Positions 22,501 to 34,341 of a DNA stretch of 64,000 nucleotides are shown in pieces (within the stretch, counting starts at the first letter, position 1; each line of letters opens with the position of its first letter). The stretch is taken from assembly GCA_030248215.1 (NCBI GenBank), contig JASANG010000236.1:122860-186859 (forward strand). The letters run 5' to 3'. The translations under genes were made by a program, and so were the position numbers. The notes below the pieces were generated by a model. The model was not told the DNA's origin and searched no databases. It worked only from the letters and a program-made list of their open reading frames with translations. The DNA is from Enoplolaimus lenunculus (lineage: Eukaryota; Nematoda; Enoplea; Enoplida; Thoracostomopsidae).

Positions 22501-25500
22501 TAAATATAATATAAGATGTGATATGGGTATGTTTTATGTTGTAACGTTGCGGTTTTGGGTGCGAGATTTGTGAATGTTGCCACAACATTTTAAAGATATG
22601 GACGACACATTATTTTATACCGTTGTACAAATAATTTAGCAGATTTATTTAATTAGAAAATATTTAGTCGTGTATTGTGTAATATAATTGAACCCTGAAT
22701 GCAATTGGGTTAAAACCTTAATTTGGTGGAATTGAGTGTTTTTGTCCAAAATTATAAACGTTTTGCTGATCAATTTTCAGGGCAAAGATCATACACAAGT
22801 TTTCTTTACAAGACAACAGTTGTTTGCCAAAATAACAATTAACTTGAATGATGGCTTCGTGCTTGAGTAAAATGAAAGTAAATATGATCGTATTGATCTG
22901 GCGTTGAACACTAAATTCACCATATAATTCCACTGTTAGCGACGGCAATTAGCATAAGTGTAAAAACAATCGCGTAAAGTAATAGATAATTGATCGCGTA
23001 CAGTAAAAATAACCGGCCATAATTTCATTGTGAAATTCCATAACAGGCGCTAAAATACCAGACCATCGATGAATAAATTAGATTCCACAAATTTCAAATT
23101 GATCAGTTGTATTGTACAATAAAAAAATTGACTGTAAAATGGTTGTAATCGAAAGTATTTGAAAGCGTCATTAATTATTCAGTTATTCAATTGTTTTAAG
23201 TAGAGCTATGTGAATTCCAAAACAATTCGAAACAGAAACATGTGATCCAAATGTGCGATTCAAATATGATCCAAAATGAATTAACGCGCTTTGGCCGTTG
23301 ATTTCGAAATGCTAATGAAGAATAAAACAATAGTAGCAAAATAGCATTCTGTTAAAATAATACGAAGCACTGGAATGCATAAGTATCGTAATAAGGGGCA
23401 TAATTGAAACTTGTTTAACTTTGGAATCCAAAACCAAAAGAACGATCACTTAGAACAGATTGGTATACGAATTAGTATAATTCTCGCCACAATGTTGTGT
23501 ATAGTGTAGTGTATGTTCTGTGTGGGTATGCATAAATGTTATACATATATGTATATAATAGATATGTATTGTATATCAGATATAATATTTAAAGAAGAAA
23601 GTCATCACTGACCTTGGAAAAACTTTAATAAGCAGAATGAAAGGTAATGGTCAGAGATGACTCCGGCCAATAGTTTTCCTGAAAATTGAGGTATCCATCA
23701 GCGAAATCTCGTTCGCTGGGATTTAGCCCCCGCGCCGCGAACAAGGCTGGCCGTAATTTTAAATATTGAAATGAGGTGTAACTTCATTTTTTATTATTTT
23801 AGCTGTCGAAGGAGGCGTGCTTAACTTTTGGTAAGCTTACAGTGGTTCGTTATTACATCGCCCGTAAAAGTAACATTGGCCGGTGTTACACGCATTCGTG
23901 AACGTGATTGAAAGTTTTAGATGTATGCTGATTAGTAGACACGGCATTCGGTTTGAATGCATATGTTGAGAAAAATTGAACACTTCTTGTTTATGCCAAT
24001 CCAACAGGGTGCAAAGCGGAACTGGATAATACCGGAATCGCGAACAGCAAATTTATACCGTAATCGGAATCGGAACTACAAATTTTGTGACTATACGGAT
24101 AATTTTCATTAAGTATATTATTGGTTTTGGGCGTCTGCTGGCCGGCAACAATTCTCAAAAACGTCGCATGAACAAATTGGCAATAATTTTTTGGCTCTGT
24201 AAAGCTAAACTATAATCAATTATACGTATATAAGTTAACTCATCGAAAACCATTTAATAGATAAGTGATGCAGAATTTTCATACAACGTATCACAACAAG
24301 TAGGGCTAAAATTAAAATGTGGAAATTCCGATTCCGATCAGAATTCTAATCAGAATCCGAATTCCGATTGCACCCTGCAATCCAACGTCTTTCGTTTGAA
24401 TTATAGGCAATCATTTGGTTATATGAGTCCAAATTGGAATGATCCACCGTCGAACGAAGAGAAATACTTGAAAAAGCGCTTGATGGGGGTTACGATTACG
24501 TTGCAGTGTGGTAAGCGATGGATAATATTCATAACTGAATATAACGCATATTTTAATAACTGGAGGTAGGCGTAATAAACATAAAATATAAGTATTATTG
24601 AAGTTGAATTTTAGCTCATTCATGTTATATTTCGTTGTTCGTTGGCTCTGTATAGTATATTCTGCAACATAAGGTTTTTGCACATATTCCATGTTTATGA
24701 CTTGTTATGGCTAGAGTTGCGTTCCAGTTTTCCAGATATTTCGGACAACTTTTCTCGAAAATTTAGAGCTTGGACATTTTGTTTTAAAAATTCTGCATCG
24801 GGTTCATTTGTTTTGAAAATTTGTAACTGCAAGTTGCTAGACTTTGGTTTTTAGACAAATGTTTGAAATGGCGTGTTGTACCGTTTCGAGCGGATTTCGT
24901 CGGAAAACAGTTTGCTGACAATTGGGTTTGCAGTATGAATAGTGATCCGTGTTTGAGCAAGTATGGGAGTTAAATGGTTCTAGTAGCAAGGGTGTAGCCA
25001 GAGGTGTTCAGGTGTCATTCCCCCTTTGGAATTTTGTACTGGGGTTTATATACACGTTTTTAGTTTGCAACACAAGGAATCCACCTTAGAATTTATTATA
25101 GAATGTAATCATCTGAAATCCTGGTTAGGCCCATGTCCAGTCATTTTTTAACTTGTGATAGGAAGTTGTGCTGGGGATTCCGCTCAGGTTGGAGGCAGGG
25201 GTTGCTGTGTGAAAGTTGTGTCTGCCCTGGTAGAATTCGATATAATTTCGTCGTAAATCGACCAAGATGTAAACACTGTAATAAACTGTGTGTATCATCG
25301 ATAACTAGTTAATACTGTTGTGTTTTAGAAAAAGCAAGCATGTAATGCAATTATTAAAAAACACGAAACGAAAAGCACGTGTCTACGTAGACCCCCAATG
25401 TCCTGCTTCTAAAGCGTGTTTTAACTTCGTACTGATAAACCGAAAAACAAACAATTTCATACTACAATGATAATTAGTAAGAATGCTGGCCAAACACAGT

Positions 25501-28500
25501 TTCAAATTAAAAAATTAGCTCGATTTTTACATGAAATTACAACGAACAAGTGACTGATAATGCTACATTGGACAGTTGAGAACATGGGCACTTATTTTAG
25601 ATGTACAGCACCCGAACGAGCGATAACATTTCCTGAAGGAAAACTGACCAAAATCACAGTTTCGGCAGCAGAACGGCGAGCTCAGTTGCAAGAAAAAATT
25701 AACAGACAACAAGCTGAAATGGCTAAACTAGAGGTAAAACGATTGATACTTTCCGGTGTCCTATAGCCCCTCATCATTTCTATGTAGCATAGCTTGTCTA
25801 AGCCAACGAGGAGTCTTATTCAAGCATGTGTCAGTGTACTGTTTTGAAATTGAGCGTTTTGCATATAGAGCAACTTTGTAAGCGTTCCTGTTGGTGGCTT
25901 TGTGTCTTAAAGAAGTTCGTATATTTTTTCTCGGAAAAGTGTGATTCTTGTTATTTCAGCGAGCGGTCAGACCATCTCGTGAAGCTGCCAGACAAGTAAA
26001 TTAGTTTTTGTGTCAGATGTATTATTGGGTTTGGTGTATGTTGCTAGCGTTGTCAATTTTGATTCGGACTTCACTTAAACTGTTTGATTCGAGCTATGCC
26101 GAAAATTGCTATAAAGTTGTACAAAAATTAATTTGCGAGAATCCGACAGCTGCGACGTTATGTAGTTGCATAAACATTGATTAACTTTTTGCTCTACGTT
26201 GTCTTTTTAATATAGGCTGCTGCAAAGCCGGTACGAAAGGCACCTTTACCCGCGGCTGCTCCGTCGAAACCTATCCCCAAGAAGGTAAGAGCGGCTGTAT
26301 TTAGTTTTTCAAATGACACGTTTTGTAGTTTAACATAGCTTCTTATTCTCCTAGAATGTTGCAATACAGAAACGCTGTTTACTAACAACGCAGAGTATAA
26401 ATCAGATTTTTTTCACTACAATATAGGATTTTTTAGAATTTGGCCAATTTTTTTAATTTTATTAGACACCACCATCAAAAAACTCACGCCGATCAGCACC
26501 TGCCAAACCGGCTGCAGAAGAAGAAAGTAGTGAAGAAGAAGAAGAAGAGTCCTCATCAGAAGAAGAGGAGGAAGAAGACGCAAGGAGTTCCGCTAGAGGC
26601 CGGCGCGGGGCTCCGCCTCCACCTCCAGCTAAAAGGAAATCCGCCCCGCCCCCTGCTCCTACACCGTCGAAGCGTGGAACTCCGGCACCTTCTCCCGCAG
26701 TCGGTGCCAACAAGAAACCGTTGGTCACCCCTGCAAGCCGTGTTGCCGAGCAAAAATCAGCAGCGGCGATGAGAGCTTCTGCGGCGGTTGGTTTTCTTTC
26801 TAGTTTTTTGATTTCGGTTTTGTTTTCGTCTCTTTTTTGTAGAAGCTGGGGTGGTGGGCAGGTTTTCAATTGTTTACGACATATGTGATTAGCATGTTGA
26901 GTTTTGAACTGATTGGGTATGTTAAATTGTATCAGTGTTATGTCGTTTGAGAATGACTTTTAAGTATCTAGAAAACAGTGTAAACAGAAGAATTATAAAT
27001 TAGCTTGGATTGCTTTAGGTTATTTACATGAGCTTTTTGTTGTGCGTTTTATTTACAAGTATCTATGATTGGGAGGGGGCTAAATTTTTCTACAATATCT
27101 ATTTACATATTTTGCTTTTAAATTTCCCACTCCGAGATTTAATTTAAAAATTTAAGCCGGGTTGACTGATATTTCGCTACCCAATCTTAGCGGGCGGGAG
27201 GGCTTCTAGAAGTGCCCCGAGATAAAATCTGGGGTTAAATATTTTGATATTTTTCGCAATTTTTTATGTTCTTCGCTGTTAAAGGTAATGCTAACACATC
27301 TTTTTGCCTTTCCCATTATTTAAGTATTATTTTAAACAAGGTGAAAATTTTCGAGTGGGCGGCAGGGTTTATTTTCTCAAAATTCGGCGTTGGTGTATTA
27401 ATTTCAATGGGTTTTTTAAATATAATGGGTTTTTTCAAATAGATTCTAAAATGTACATAATTACTTATGTGTTATATGTAATATACATGCATATAAGTTT
27501 AATAATACATATAAAATGTAGGCACTGCAACGAGTCATAACTACTAGTGCAAAGAGAAATAATTGCCTATGTAAGCTGTTAGTAGTTTAGCAATTGGAAT
27601 GGTCTTTTTAAATTAGTTGCTATATTTGTGACTGCCCATGATACCCATCCGGCCGGATGAAAACATGCTGGTAACTTTCCGGTAAGGCCAGTGTTTACTC
27701 TTAATCATGAAATGAATGTTTTAAAATAAGGCCGGTTTCCGCATAGAGTATATTATTTATCATCTGCAGCACAAAATCTCCACAAGGCATGAGAGCCCCT
27801 CGGAATCTAGCGTTAAGCTCTGTAGCAAAGTGGTGATGACAAAAGCCTATCAGCACGTAACATAACAAGGTGGCAAAAATATTACGCATATGTCTGAGTT
27901 TGAGTTTGATTTATGTTTCAGTATTCAGTAAAATTCTTTTCTGTGAAACACTTGAAAGGCTTGGTGGTGTTTCTTGTGGGTTTTTATTTTAATTGCGTCG
28001 AGTGTTTTTGAAATGCGTGAAAACCCCCTATTTAACCCAGAAAACCATTTGGCGAAGGACCGCTCACTAGCGAAATGCCAGCTTTACTTGTCGTAGCGAG
28101 CGAGAAGCCAAGTGCCATTTTAATAGTTTTTAAACCTGTGTCGAGTTTTGCAGCACACTATGTAGCTCCCTAAGTGTGACTAAAGTTTTATCAGGTTTAC
28201 CGTTAACAGTTTTGTTTCTAGGCTGCATCAAAACAGCGATCTCCATCAGGCGGCAGAGGCGGTAGTCCTCGTTCTCCTCCACCTGCGTCTCAGAACAGTA
28301 GCACAAACGCGTCAGCCTCATCTAGCAAACGTGGTGCAAATGCAGGTATGTCTAAGTTACGTATGCAATTGGTCTGATTGAGATAGTAGGCTGATATTAT
28401 CTCCGTAATTTGAAGCAAAACTATGTTTCCAATGTAATAGTATAGGCGTATAGTTTACATTTGTTTTTGTTCGCAAAAGTATATTTACTTAAGTAGACAA

Positions 28501-31500
28501 CTTCAATAATTTAGTTATCAAGTATAACTCATGTTGGCCATCTAAATTATTACGCAAGCATAACCTGAAGATTTTGAAACCCTGCTTAATTATGCATCAG
28601 CCACAATAAAGAATGTGGCAGTGTGGAAAGTCACATTTATTTTCCAGAAAAACGCAAAATTTCACCTAAATTGCTTTGCGCCCAATGGAACTCAATAAAT
28701 TCAATTTGTTTAATTCTCATTCACTGACAAATTAGAACTGATGTTATTTCTGCATTCCACTATACGTTTTCCAGTTACGCATGCCCATTCCAGAACTGAT
28801 GTTTTGAATTAACTCGTGTACTGGAATTGCCATAACGTAATATTAAACAAATTTTCAACGTTAACTTTAATATATTAAACTATTGCACGCGTATACTAAA
28901 ATGCACAATTATATTAGTAGACGACACGTGAAGTATGTTTGAAGTCAAATGTGTCGTTTAGAAATTTGTTAGTTTTATCCATAAAAAATTTTAACGTTTT
29001 AGTAAACCGCAGATTAGAAATTATCGATTTCTGAAAAACAGTTGATTTGTAATAGTTAAAATCTAGGCCTTAACTAATTGCATTTCTTAATTATTACGTT
29101 TCAATGAATGTACTCATAAATAGGCGATTTTCTTTTACGATTTAGTAACACGACAGTCAACAGAAAGTACGGCTCCTTTTTAGACAGGGAGTATTATAAA
29201 TGCCAATTGCCTCTTGCTGTTCTACGTTGTATCGGAAATGCAAGCGGCATCGCGTTTACCTTATTGCTTTTGAATGAATTTTACTCTAACAATGCGCATT
29301 TTTTACTGATAGCCTTGGTTTTAGACCTACCAGTTTCTAGTGGGACTATAACAGAGTAGGCTTGGTTTTAGACTTTTCAGTTTCGTAAAAAGTTATTATG
29401 ACCTACGCTGAATAAATGTCACTCTACTACGACTAGTAACTGGATATCTAGGGTAAAACTATACAGCAATAAAATTTACTAGGGACCATCTTTTCTAGTT
29501 TAAGATTTAGTCAACGGTCACACAAGTCTTACACCGTCTTCAACTGTCGCATTAAATTTTTCTGCGCAAATTTTAATTTTCATCATTCTCCGAATTGCAT
29601 GAAATTGTTTGATTTAAATTTAACGCATACTGGATATGTCACTCAGCTAGTTTTGCGAAGTACTAAGCGGGATAGATACAATTTGTGTTAAATTTCTTTC
29701 AAGATATTTATTTAAGTTCAAATTTTCCCGTTTTCATTAATGTGCATAGTTAAACAGTGTACGACTACTGGAAGACAACTTTGAAATGTGTTACGACTCA
29801 CTGAGTCGTTTGCAGTAAAAAGCAAACTATACACTGTAGGTAAAATTTAAAACGATATTAAACAGGCGATTAACTAATTGCAACATTTTCATTTAACAAC
29901 GATTGTATAACCAGTACTTGTTTCTGTGCACGTGTATTAGAATTGAACAAAATTCAATAATTTGCGTATTGGAATCAGTACCATTTTTCTCAAAACTGCC
30001 ACACTCTTTATTGTGGCTGATGGATTACGTCTTTGTGCTTAAGTAATCGCTAAGCAATTCGTTAACCATTTGTTGTTTTTAAAGCGGGTTTAAGTAAACA
30101 TTTAAGTCACTGACTAAAATTTCGGAAACGTAGTCGAGTTAGTGTCTGCAAAGCTTGAGAGAAAATGGCGGTCTTACTTTAGGATTGCCTTACTGTTGCT
30201 AGGCTTTGAAGATACAAGGCCAGTAATTTTAATGTTTAGATGATCGTAGTCTTCGCGCGTCTGCTCGAAACCGAGAGCAAAGCCCGCCACCCAGGCCGTC
30301 ATCACCGAAGCGGAAAAGATCTGAAACTGCTGTAAGTGTCTGTCTTAATTCAAACGCTTTGAATCAGGGAGCAACCGGTTATCCGGTTCTGGTTTAATAT
30401 CCAGCTAAAAACCGGTATCCGGTACAAATCTGCTGGGTACCGAATATATAGTTGTGGTTAGGTATATTCTGTTGACATTTGGTTCCAGTAAAAAAATTCG
30501 GTATCCAGCCTCGGTTCCGGTATCAGGCAAATCAATATCCGGTTGCTTCATGCTTTGAAGAGTGAAAGTTTAAATTACCTTTTAGGTACTTTTAAAGACA
30601 TTTTGTTGTATCATACAGTTTTCACTTTACCGAAAATTCTTTAAAGTTAAACCGCCAGGCATTTGAGTAGTCTAAATTTATAGATCAAACAAGAAGTTAA
30701 GTGTGTGCGTTTTCAACCTCTAATGTTTTAGAAATATATTTGTCTTCACGTGGTCTGTTATTAAATTCCATTTTCAAATAAAAAAATGTGTTTCAGGAAG
30801 CTTCGCCCGCAGTGAATAGTGTGCACTCAAGTAGCAACAATATTGATGAATCGCAGAAACTGAAAGCTGAGGTTTGTTTTAAAGTAGGGGTCGGATTTTT
30901 AAATTAACTTCGATTCATACCCAAATTCTGGTCCGTGTATTCTGCTGTACTGCAATTAATGGCAAAATAACGAAACTGCAGTCTTGTTTTTTCACATTTC
31001 CACTTCAACAATTATTTCCTATATTGAAGCTAAATGTGTAATATTATTAATTGCTTTTAAGAGTATTATGCGTTTCACCGTTCGAGCTTCAGTAATCTGT
31101 ATATAATTGTTTTTGTTGCACGAACTGAATTTGGTGAATATTTTGTTAATGGTGCTCCAGAGCAGTTCAGGACAAGCAGGTTTTTTAAAATCATTTTTAA
31201 ATTTTTTAGATAATTGTTTCAAAAATTTAGTTTCTTTTTTAGTAGGAGCTTGATTTTTGTTGCAGGCTGAGTCGACAAATCGCGTTGAAGACAGTGCACC
31301 AGTCCAGGTTAATGGTACCGCAGGGGTGCAAGGCAACCACGATACAACGCCGTCTACATCCGAGGGTAACGGAGCGACGCCTGGCGGTGGCCAGGAGCCA
31401 GTAACGTCAACTCAACGCTTGGATACAAGCGATAAAGAAAAAGTTGACGAACTTACTAATAAATTTAGGTAAACATGGTTGGTTTTTAGATTTTTTTAAA

Positions 31501-34340
31501 ATTTGGTGTGTGATTTGGTTTATGGTAAGAATCTCAAAATTACAGTTGTTTACCTGAGCTAAAGTCAACGGATCGTTAATATATTCTTGGTACATGAAAT
31601 ATTTATAGCATGACGTTCAAATCGCAGAGTTTTATGGAATGTATGAATAAATTTAGTTGAAAACTGATAATTTGGATTCCATCATTATTGATGATGATGA
31701 TAGCCCTCTTTGAAGCTTCCTTCCTATATTTGGTATCCCAGATGCTTGGCGACGGCAACTGGGTCTGTCCACAGAGATTCTTCCGTTAGGTTTGTTGGTT
31801 TTGCTGCGCAGTTAAAGATATGGGCGGTATTATGTGGCCCGACGTTGCAATCTGGGCAGACGTCGACGATCTGATTATTGATCCTTGCCAGGTACGAGTT
31901 CAGATGTCTGCTGTAGCCGGATCTTAGTTGTGCGAGGTGGGTTCTCACTTGGCGGGGAAGAGATTCTTCAGTTGAGCAGATCGGCGGAGGATATCCCCCC
32001 AGGACGAGATTCTGCTTATACCCGTGTTTTGCGCTCTCCACAGCAGAAGAATGGAGTGACTTAATCCCGGCCTTGAGATTTTCATCATCGAGACGACCCC
32101 CCGGGGGCAGCAGGTGAGTATATTCAGCAGAGTGTTTGTACCAAACCGTAGGTTTCATATTTGGTCTTGCTGGAACTTGTTTGATACAACTGTCATGGCA
32201 TGGGTGTGCGGGGTGGCGGCTGGAGAATGCGAACTGGCGGGCAATAAGCTGGTTATGCTTCTTTACGGGCAGTTCTTTGGCCTCGCGATGAAGGTCATCG
32301 ATGTCGGTCATTTGCATGCATCCGATGGCAATGCGCAGTGCAGTATTCTGCGATCTTTGTAGGCGTGTCCAGTGTGTTTCCGTGAGGATTGGTTCCCAGA
32401 CGGGACAACAGTAGCTTAGAATCGATCTGCTAATAGCTCTGTATGACAGTAACAGGGTTTCCTTGTCGCTTCCCCAAATCGATCCGGCCAACGCTTTGAG
32501 AATGGAATTGCGCTGCTGAACACGTGCTGAGAGAATCTTACAATGGGCACCGAAGCACATCATCGTGTCGAGGGTTACGCCCAGCAGTTTCGGGTTTTTG
32601 ACTAATGGGAGCAGATGGCCTTTGAAGTTTATTTGGGGGTGTATTTTCGCCTGCGCCGTTTGCGGGGTGAACAGCGTCACTGACGATTTGCTGGTCGAGA
32701 CAGTTAGTTTTCGACTGTCAAAGAATTCGGCCACTCTTGGTATGTATGCGTTTAGCTTGTCTTCGAGATCGGCGATCACAGAACCAGAAGTGTATATAGT
32801 AACATCATCCGCATAGCTAACAACTTTTACATTGGCCGGGGGTGTTGGAAGGTCGGCCATGTAAAGATTGAATAGGCTGGGTGAGAGAACCCCACCTTGT
32901 ACCACACCATATTGAACCGTACGGGCTGACGATAGCTGGTTGCGAAACAGGACTTTCGCTTGACGGCCTCGAATATAGTTGATGACCCATTGACGAGCGC
33001 TTGAAGGGGCGGGTAGACGGAGTATCAGATCTGTCAGCGAGTCATGATCTACAGTATCGAATGCAGCGGTTAGGTCGACGGCAACCGGAACTGTGCGATA
33101 AGCCGGTCTTTGTTGATTAAAGCCGTTGGCTATATCGGCAACAATATTGGCAAGAGCTGTAGTCGTTGAGTGATTCTTCCGGAATCCATGCTGCGAAACG
33201 GAGTCTGTTTTGGATTTCAGAACGGTTTTCATTGTGTTCTTGAAACTTGTTTTGTATCGAAATTTTATTGGAATCGGAATTCTATTTGCAGCCTGGTTTT
33301 AATAGTTTCAGAATTTCAGATCGAACATCAATTGCTCGGTATAGTCTTACAGTTTCGTTTGCTGTGACACTACACTATTATACATATTGTGTTTTTTACA
33401 ACTTATTTCTAGACGATCTCTGTATTATTTTCTGCCGCCAAATTGGAAAATGACAAAACAAGAAGTCGGAAAACTGTCAACGGACGAGCTGTTGCAAATT
33501 GACCTGCCAGAATTTTTTCAAGCCTACGAGAAAGGACTTAAAATGGTAAGTTTTTATAATAATATTATGGGAGAAACAAACTTAAATTCTCCAATTTATG
33601 CTCAAAAGGCTTTTTCTGGTTATTGTTTGAGTAAGAAATCGTCTGAAATGGCAAGTACTGTTGTTTGCAGTGATCAACAGCTTTTGGTTTAATTGTCACG
33701 TTATGTATTGCGTAAAACAAAGAAAAAGATTTGTATGTGTGGAAATGAAAACAACTCAGTGATAATTATTAATATTGTTTTGTGAGTTTGTTAAAATTAT
33801 CTATTTTATAGTTATATTATTGTTAATTTTTGTTTGTTTGTTTATTTATTTGTTTGTTTTTAGCTGGTGGCCGAGCATCAACGTGCTACTGAAGAAAGTC
33901 AAATTAAACTGTCAAATGTACGTCGTTTGGTAGCTACGTTACTCAAGTCTATCAATTCGGTTAGTTTTTTGTAATGTTTTGAAAAATAAAAACGTGGATT
34001 ATGTTAATAGAATCTTTTGAAAACGTTTGCAAACTATGAAAAATAAGAAGTTTTAATAATATCGTGATTTGTGTTGTTTCATTTAACCCGGATGCAAAAG
34101 AATCAAATTTTTTTCATGTATTTATTGCTATTCAGTGTTAGTAGTTTATTTTTGTTGTGAATTATATTTTATCCAGTAACGGTTGTCAGTTCAGGTTATT
34201 TTGTGAATATTACTGCTTTGTTTTTACTATTTATTGTCTTATTGTGATAGGAATTTGATATTGATCCGTCGTGTGATAGCGAACAAGTTGACGCCCTGCT
34301 AGAAGCATGCGTACTGCAAGCTCAACAAGCCCGGGAATAA
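13582..34340 (+). CDS. MORC2: MORC2-like GHKL ATPase with CW zinc finger, complete, 29 exons
   Basis: Exons: 13582-13649, 14037-14090, 14354-14388, 14573-14641, 14845-14932, 15558-15666, 16133-16210, 16397-16605, 17000-17087, 17523-17643, 17893-17929, 18716-18764, 18957-19042, 19428-19568, 20052-20206, 23803-23830, 24407-24510, 24855-24960, 25601-25733, 25960-25995, 26216-26284, 26466-26786, 28222-28345, 30240-30331, 30797-30871, 31266-31468, 33413-33545, 33864-33959, 34251-34340. All junctions are GT-AG and all phases agree, giving 998 residues, close to the usual length for MORC2. The GHKL ATPase has ELVDN at 35-39 (Glu35, Asn39), DDGCGM at 68-73, GYSAKR at 85-90, GQYGNG at 97-102 and the transducer segment THNKQDF at 430-436 with Lys433. 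A coiled-coil insertion covers about 290-365. The CW zinc finger uses Cys506, Cys509, Cys532 and Cys543. A second coiled coil (about 560-590), an acidic/Pro-rich disordered region (620-830) and a C-terminal coiled-coil domain (about 893-975) follow. Family role: a nuclear ATP-gated dimer that compacts and silences chromatin. Weakest junction: donor GTTGGT of exon 22. Confidence 0.93.
15153..15534. mobile_element. hAT-like miniature element, CAGGGTGCAACCGGAA family, copy 1
   Basis: A perfect 8-bp target duplication GCTATTTG lies at 15145-15152 and 15535-15542. The ends are CAGGGTACAAAGAGGAACTGG and (complement) CAGGGTGCAACCGGAATCC. The element is 382 bp and non-coding. It sits in MORC2 intron 5, and its right end is only 23 nt before exon 6. 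Eight-bp duplication and CAGGG ends point to a non-autonomous hAT element. Confidence 0.9.
17957..18334. mobile_element. hAT-like miniature element, same family, copy 2 (older)
   Basis: It has the same orientation and internal order as the copy at 15153: a TATATCGGAAACGG-like start, GTTTGTTGGCTGGCAAC in the middle, and GGTTGCACCTTG at the end. The flanks CTGCTTAT and TGGCTTAT agree at 6 of 8 positions, as expected for a decayed duplication. Length 378 bp. It lies in MORC2 intron 11 and begins 27 nt after the exon 11 donor. Confidence 0.8.
20440..22280 (-). mobile_element. Decayed Jockey-like LINE in MORC2 intron 15
   Basis: On the minus strand, 21128-20937 encodes the segments [16 protein letters not shown] and [12 protein letters not shown], typical of the apurinic endonuclease of Jockey-type LINEs. 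Farther on, about 20830-20740 encodes [12 protein letters not shown] and [10 protein letters not shown], the reverse-transcriptase thumb region. About 20670-20580 encodes a Cys-rich C-terminal segment ([14 protein letters not shown]). Most of the reverse transcriptase core is missing, and the frame is interrupted by stops and frame changes, so it is dead. The 5' part (about 21600-22280) is higher in GC, with no clear protein. The element is antisense to the host gene, inside the 3.6-kb intron before the 28-nt exon 16. The limits are approximate. Confidence 0.75.
24005..24377. mobile_element. hAT-like miniature element, same family, copy 3
   Basis: A perfect 8-bp target duplication CAATCCAA lies at 23997-24004 and 24378-24385. 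The ends are CAGGGTGCAAAGCGGAACTGG and (complement) CAGGGTGCAATCGGAATTCGG. Length 373 bp, same orientation as copies 1 and 2. Its right end is 29 nt upstream of MORC2 exon 17, so it must supply or border the branch-point region of intron 16. Confidence 0.9.
27760..27900. repeat. Partial SINE-like repeat in MORC2 intron 22
   Basis: CACAAGGCATGAGAGCCCC..., GCGTTAAGCTC and GTAGCAAAGTGGTGATG match in order the head of the tRNA-like element at 62330-62470. The 3' part with the B-box is not preserved. Confidence 0.45.
28595..30022. mobile_element. 1.43-kb inverted-repeat element in MORC2 intron 23
   Basis: The 28-nt terminal inverted repeats at 28595-28622 and 29995-30022 match at 27 of 28 positions; they begin CATCAGCCACAATAAAGA. 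No open frame of note lies between, so it is a non-autonomous DNA transposon of unknown superfamily. Flanks ATTATG (left) and ATTACG (right, offset by one base) may be a worn target duplication. It makes up most of the 1.9-kb intron. Confidence 0.75.
31685..33290 (-). mobile_element. 5'-truncated Jockey-like LINE with an open reverse-transcriptase frame
   Basis: The minus-strand frame 33232-31724 is open for 502 codons. It shows reverse transcriptase motif A ([13 protein letters not shown], residues 51-63), motif B ([16 protein letters not shown], 109-124) and the catalytic YADD (140-143), followed by thumb and a C-terminal Cys-His segment (CPDCN, then H and C, about 459-475). This layout is that of a Jockey-superfamily LINE lacking its endonuclease half. 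The 3' side ends near a GAT/ATC triplet run (about 31683-31702), the usual kind of LINE tail. Just upstream of the frame the sequence resembles the end of the CAGGGTGCAACCGG element, so the truncation point lies near 33290. The undamaged frame suggests a young insertion. It lies antisense in MORC2 intron 26. Confidence 0.88.
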
Positions 34341-34341
34341 A
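34336..34341 (+). promoter_or_regulatory. AATAAA overlapping the MORC2 stop codon
   Basis: The TAA stop (34338-34340) lies inside AATAAA. If used as a poly(A) signal the transcript would end 10-30 nt past the stop, giving almost no 3' UTR. It may equally be coincidence; other AATAAA words occur farther on in repeats. Confidence 0.3.

Noticed and set aside
26462-26869. 135-codon minus frame rich in Ser and Gly
   Set aside because: It is the antisense shadow of MORC2 exon 22, which encodes the acidic and Pro-rich region in a phase-consistent plus frame.
31724-33232. 502-codon minus frame as a host gene
   Set aside because: YADD and the other reverse-transcriptase motifs plus the C-terminal Cys-His segment identify a LINE.
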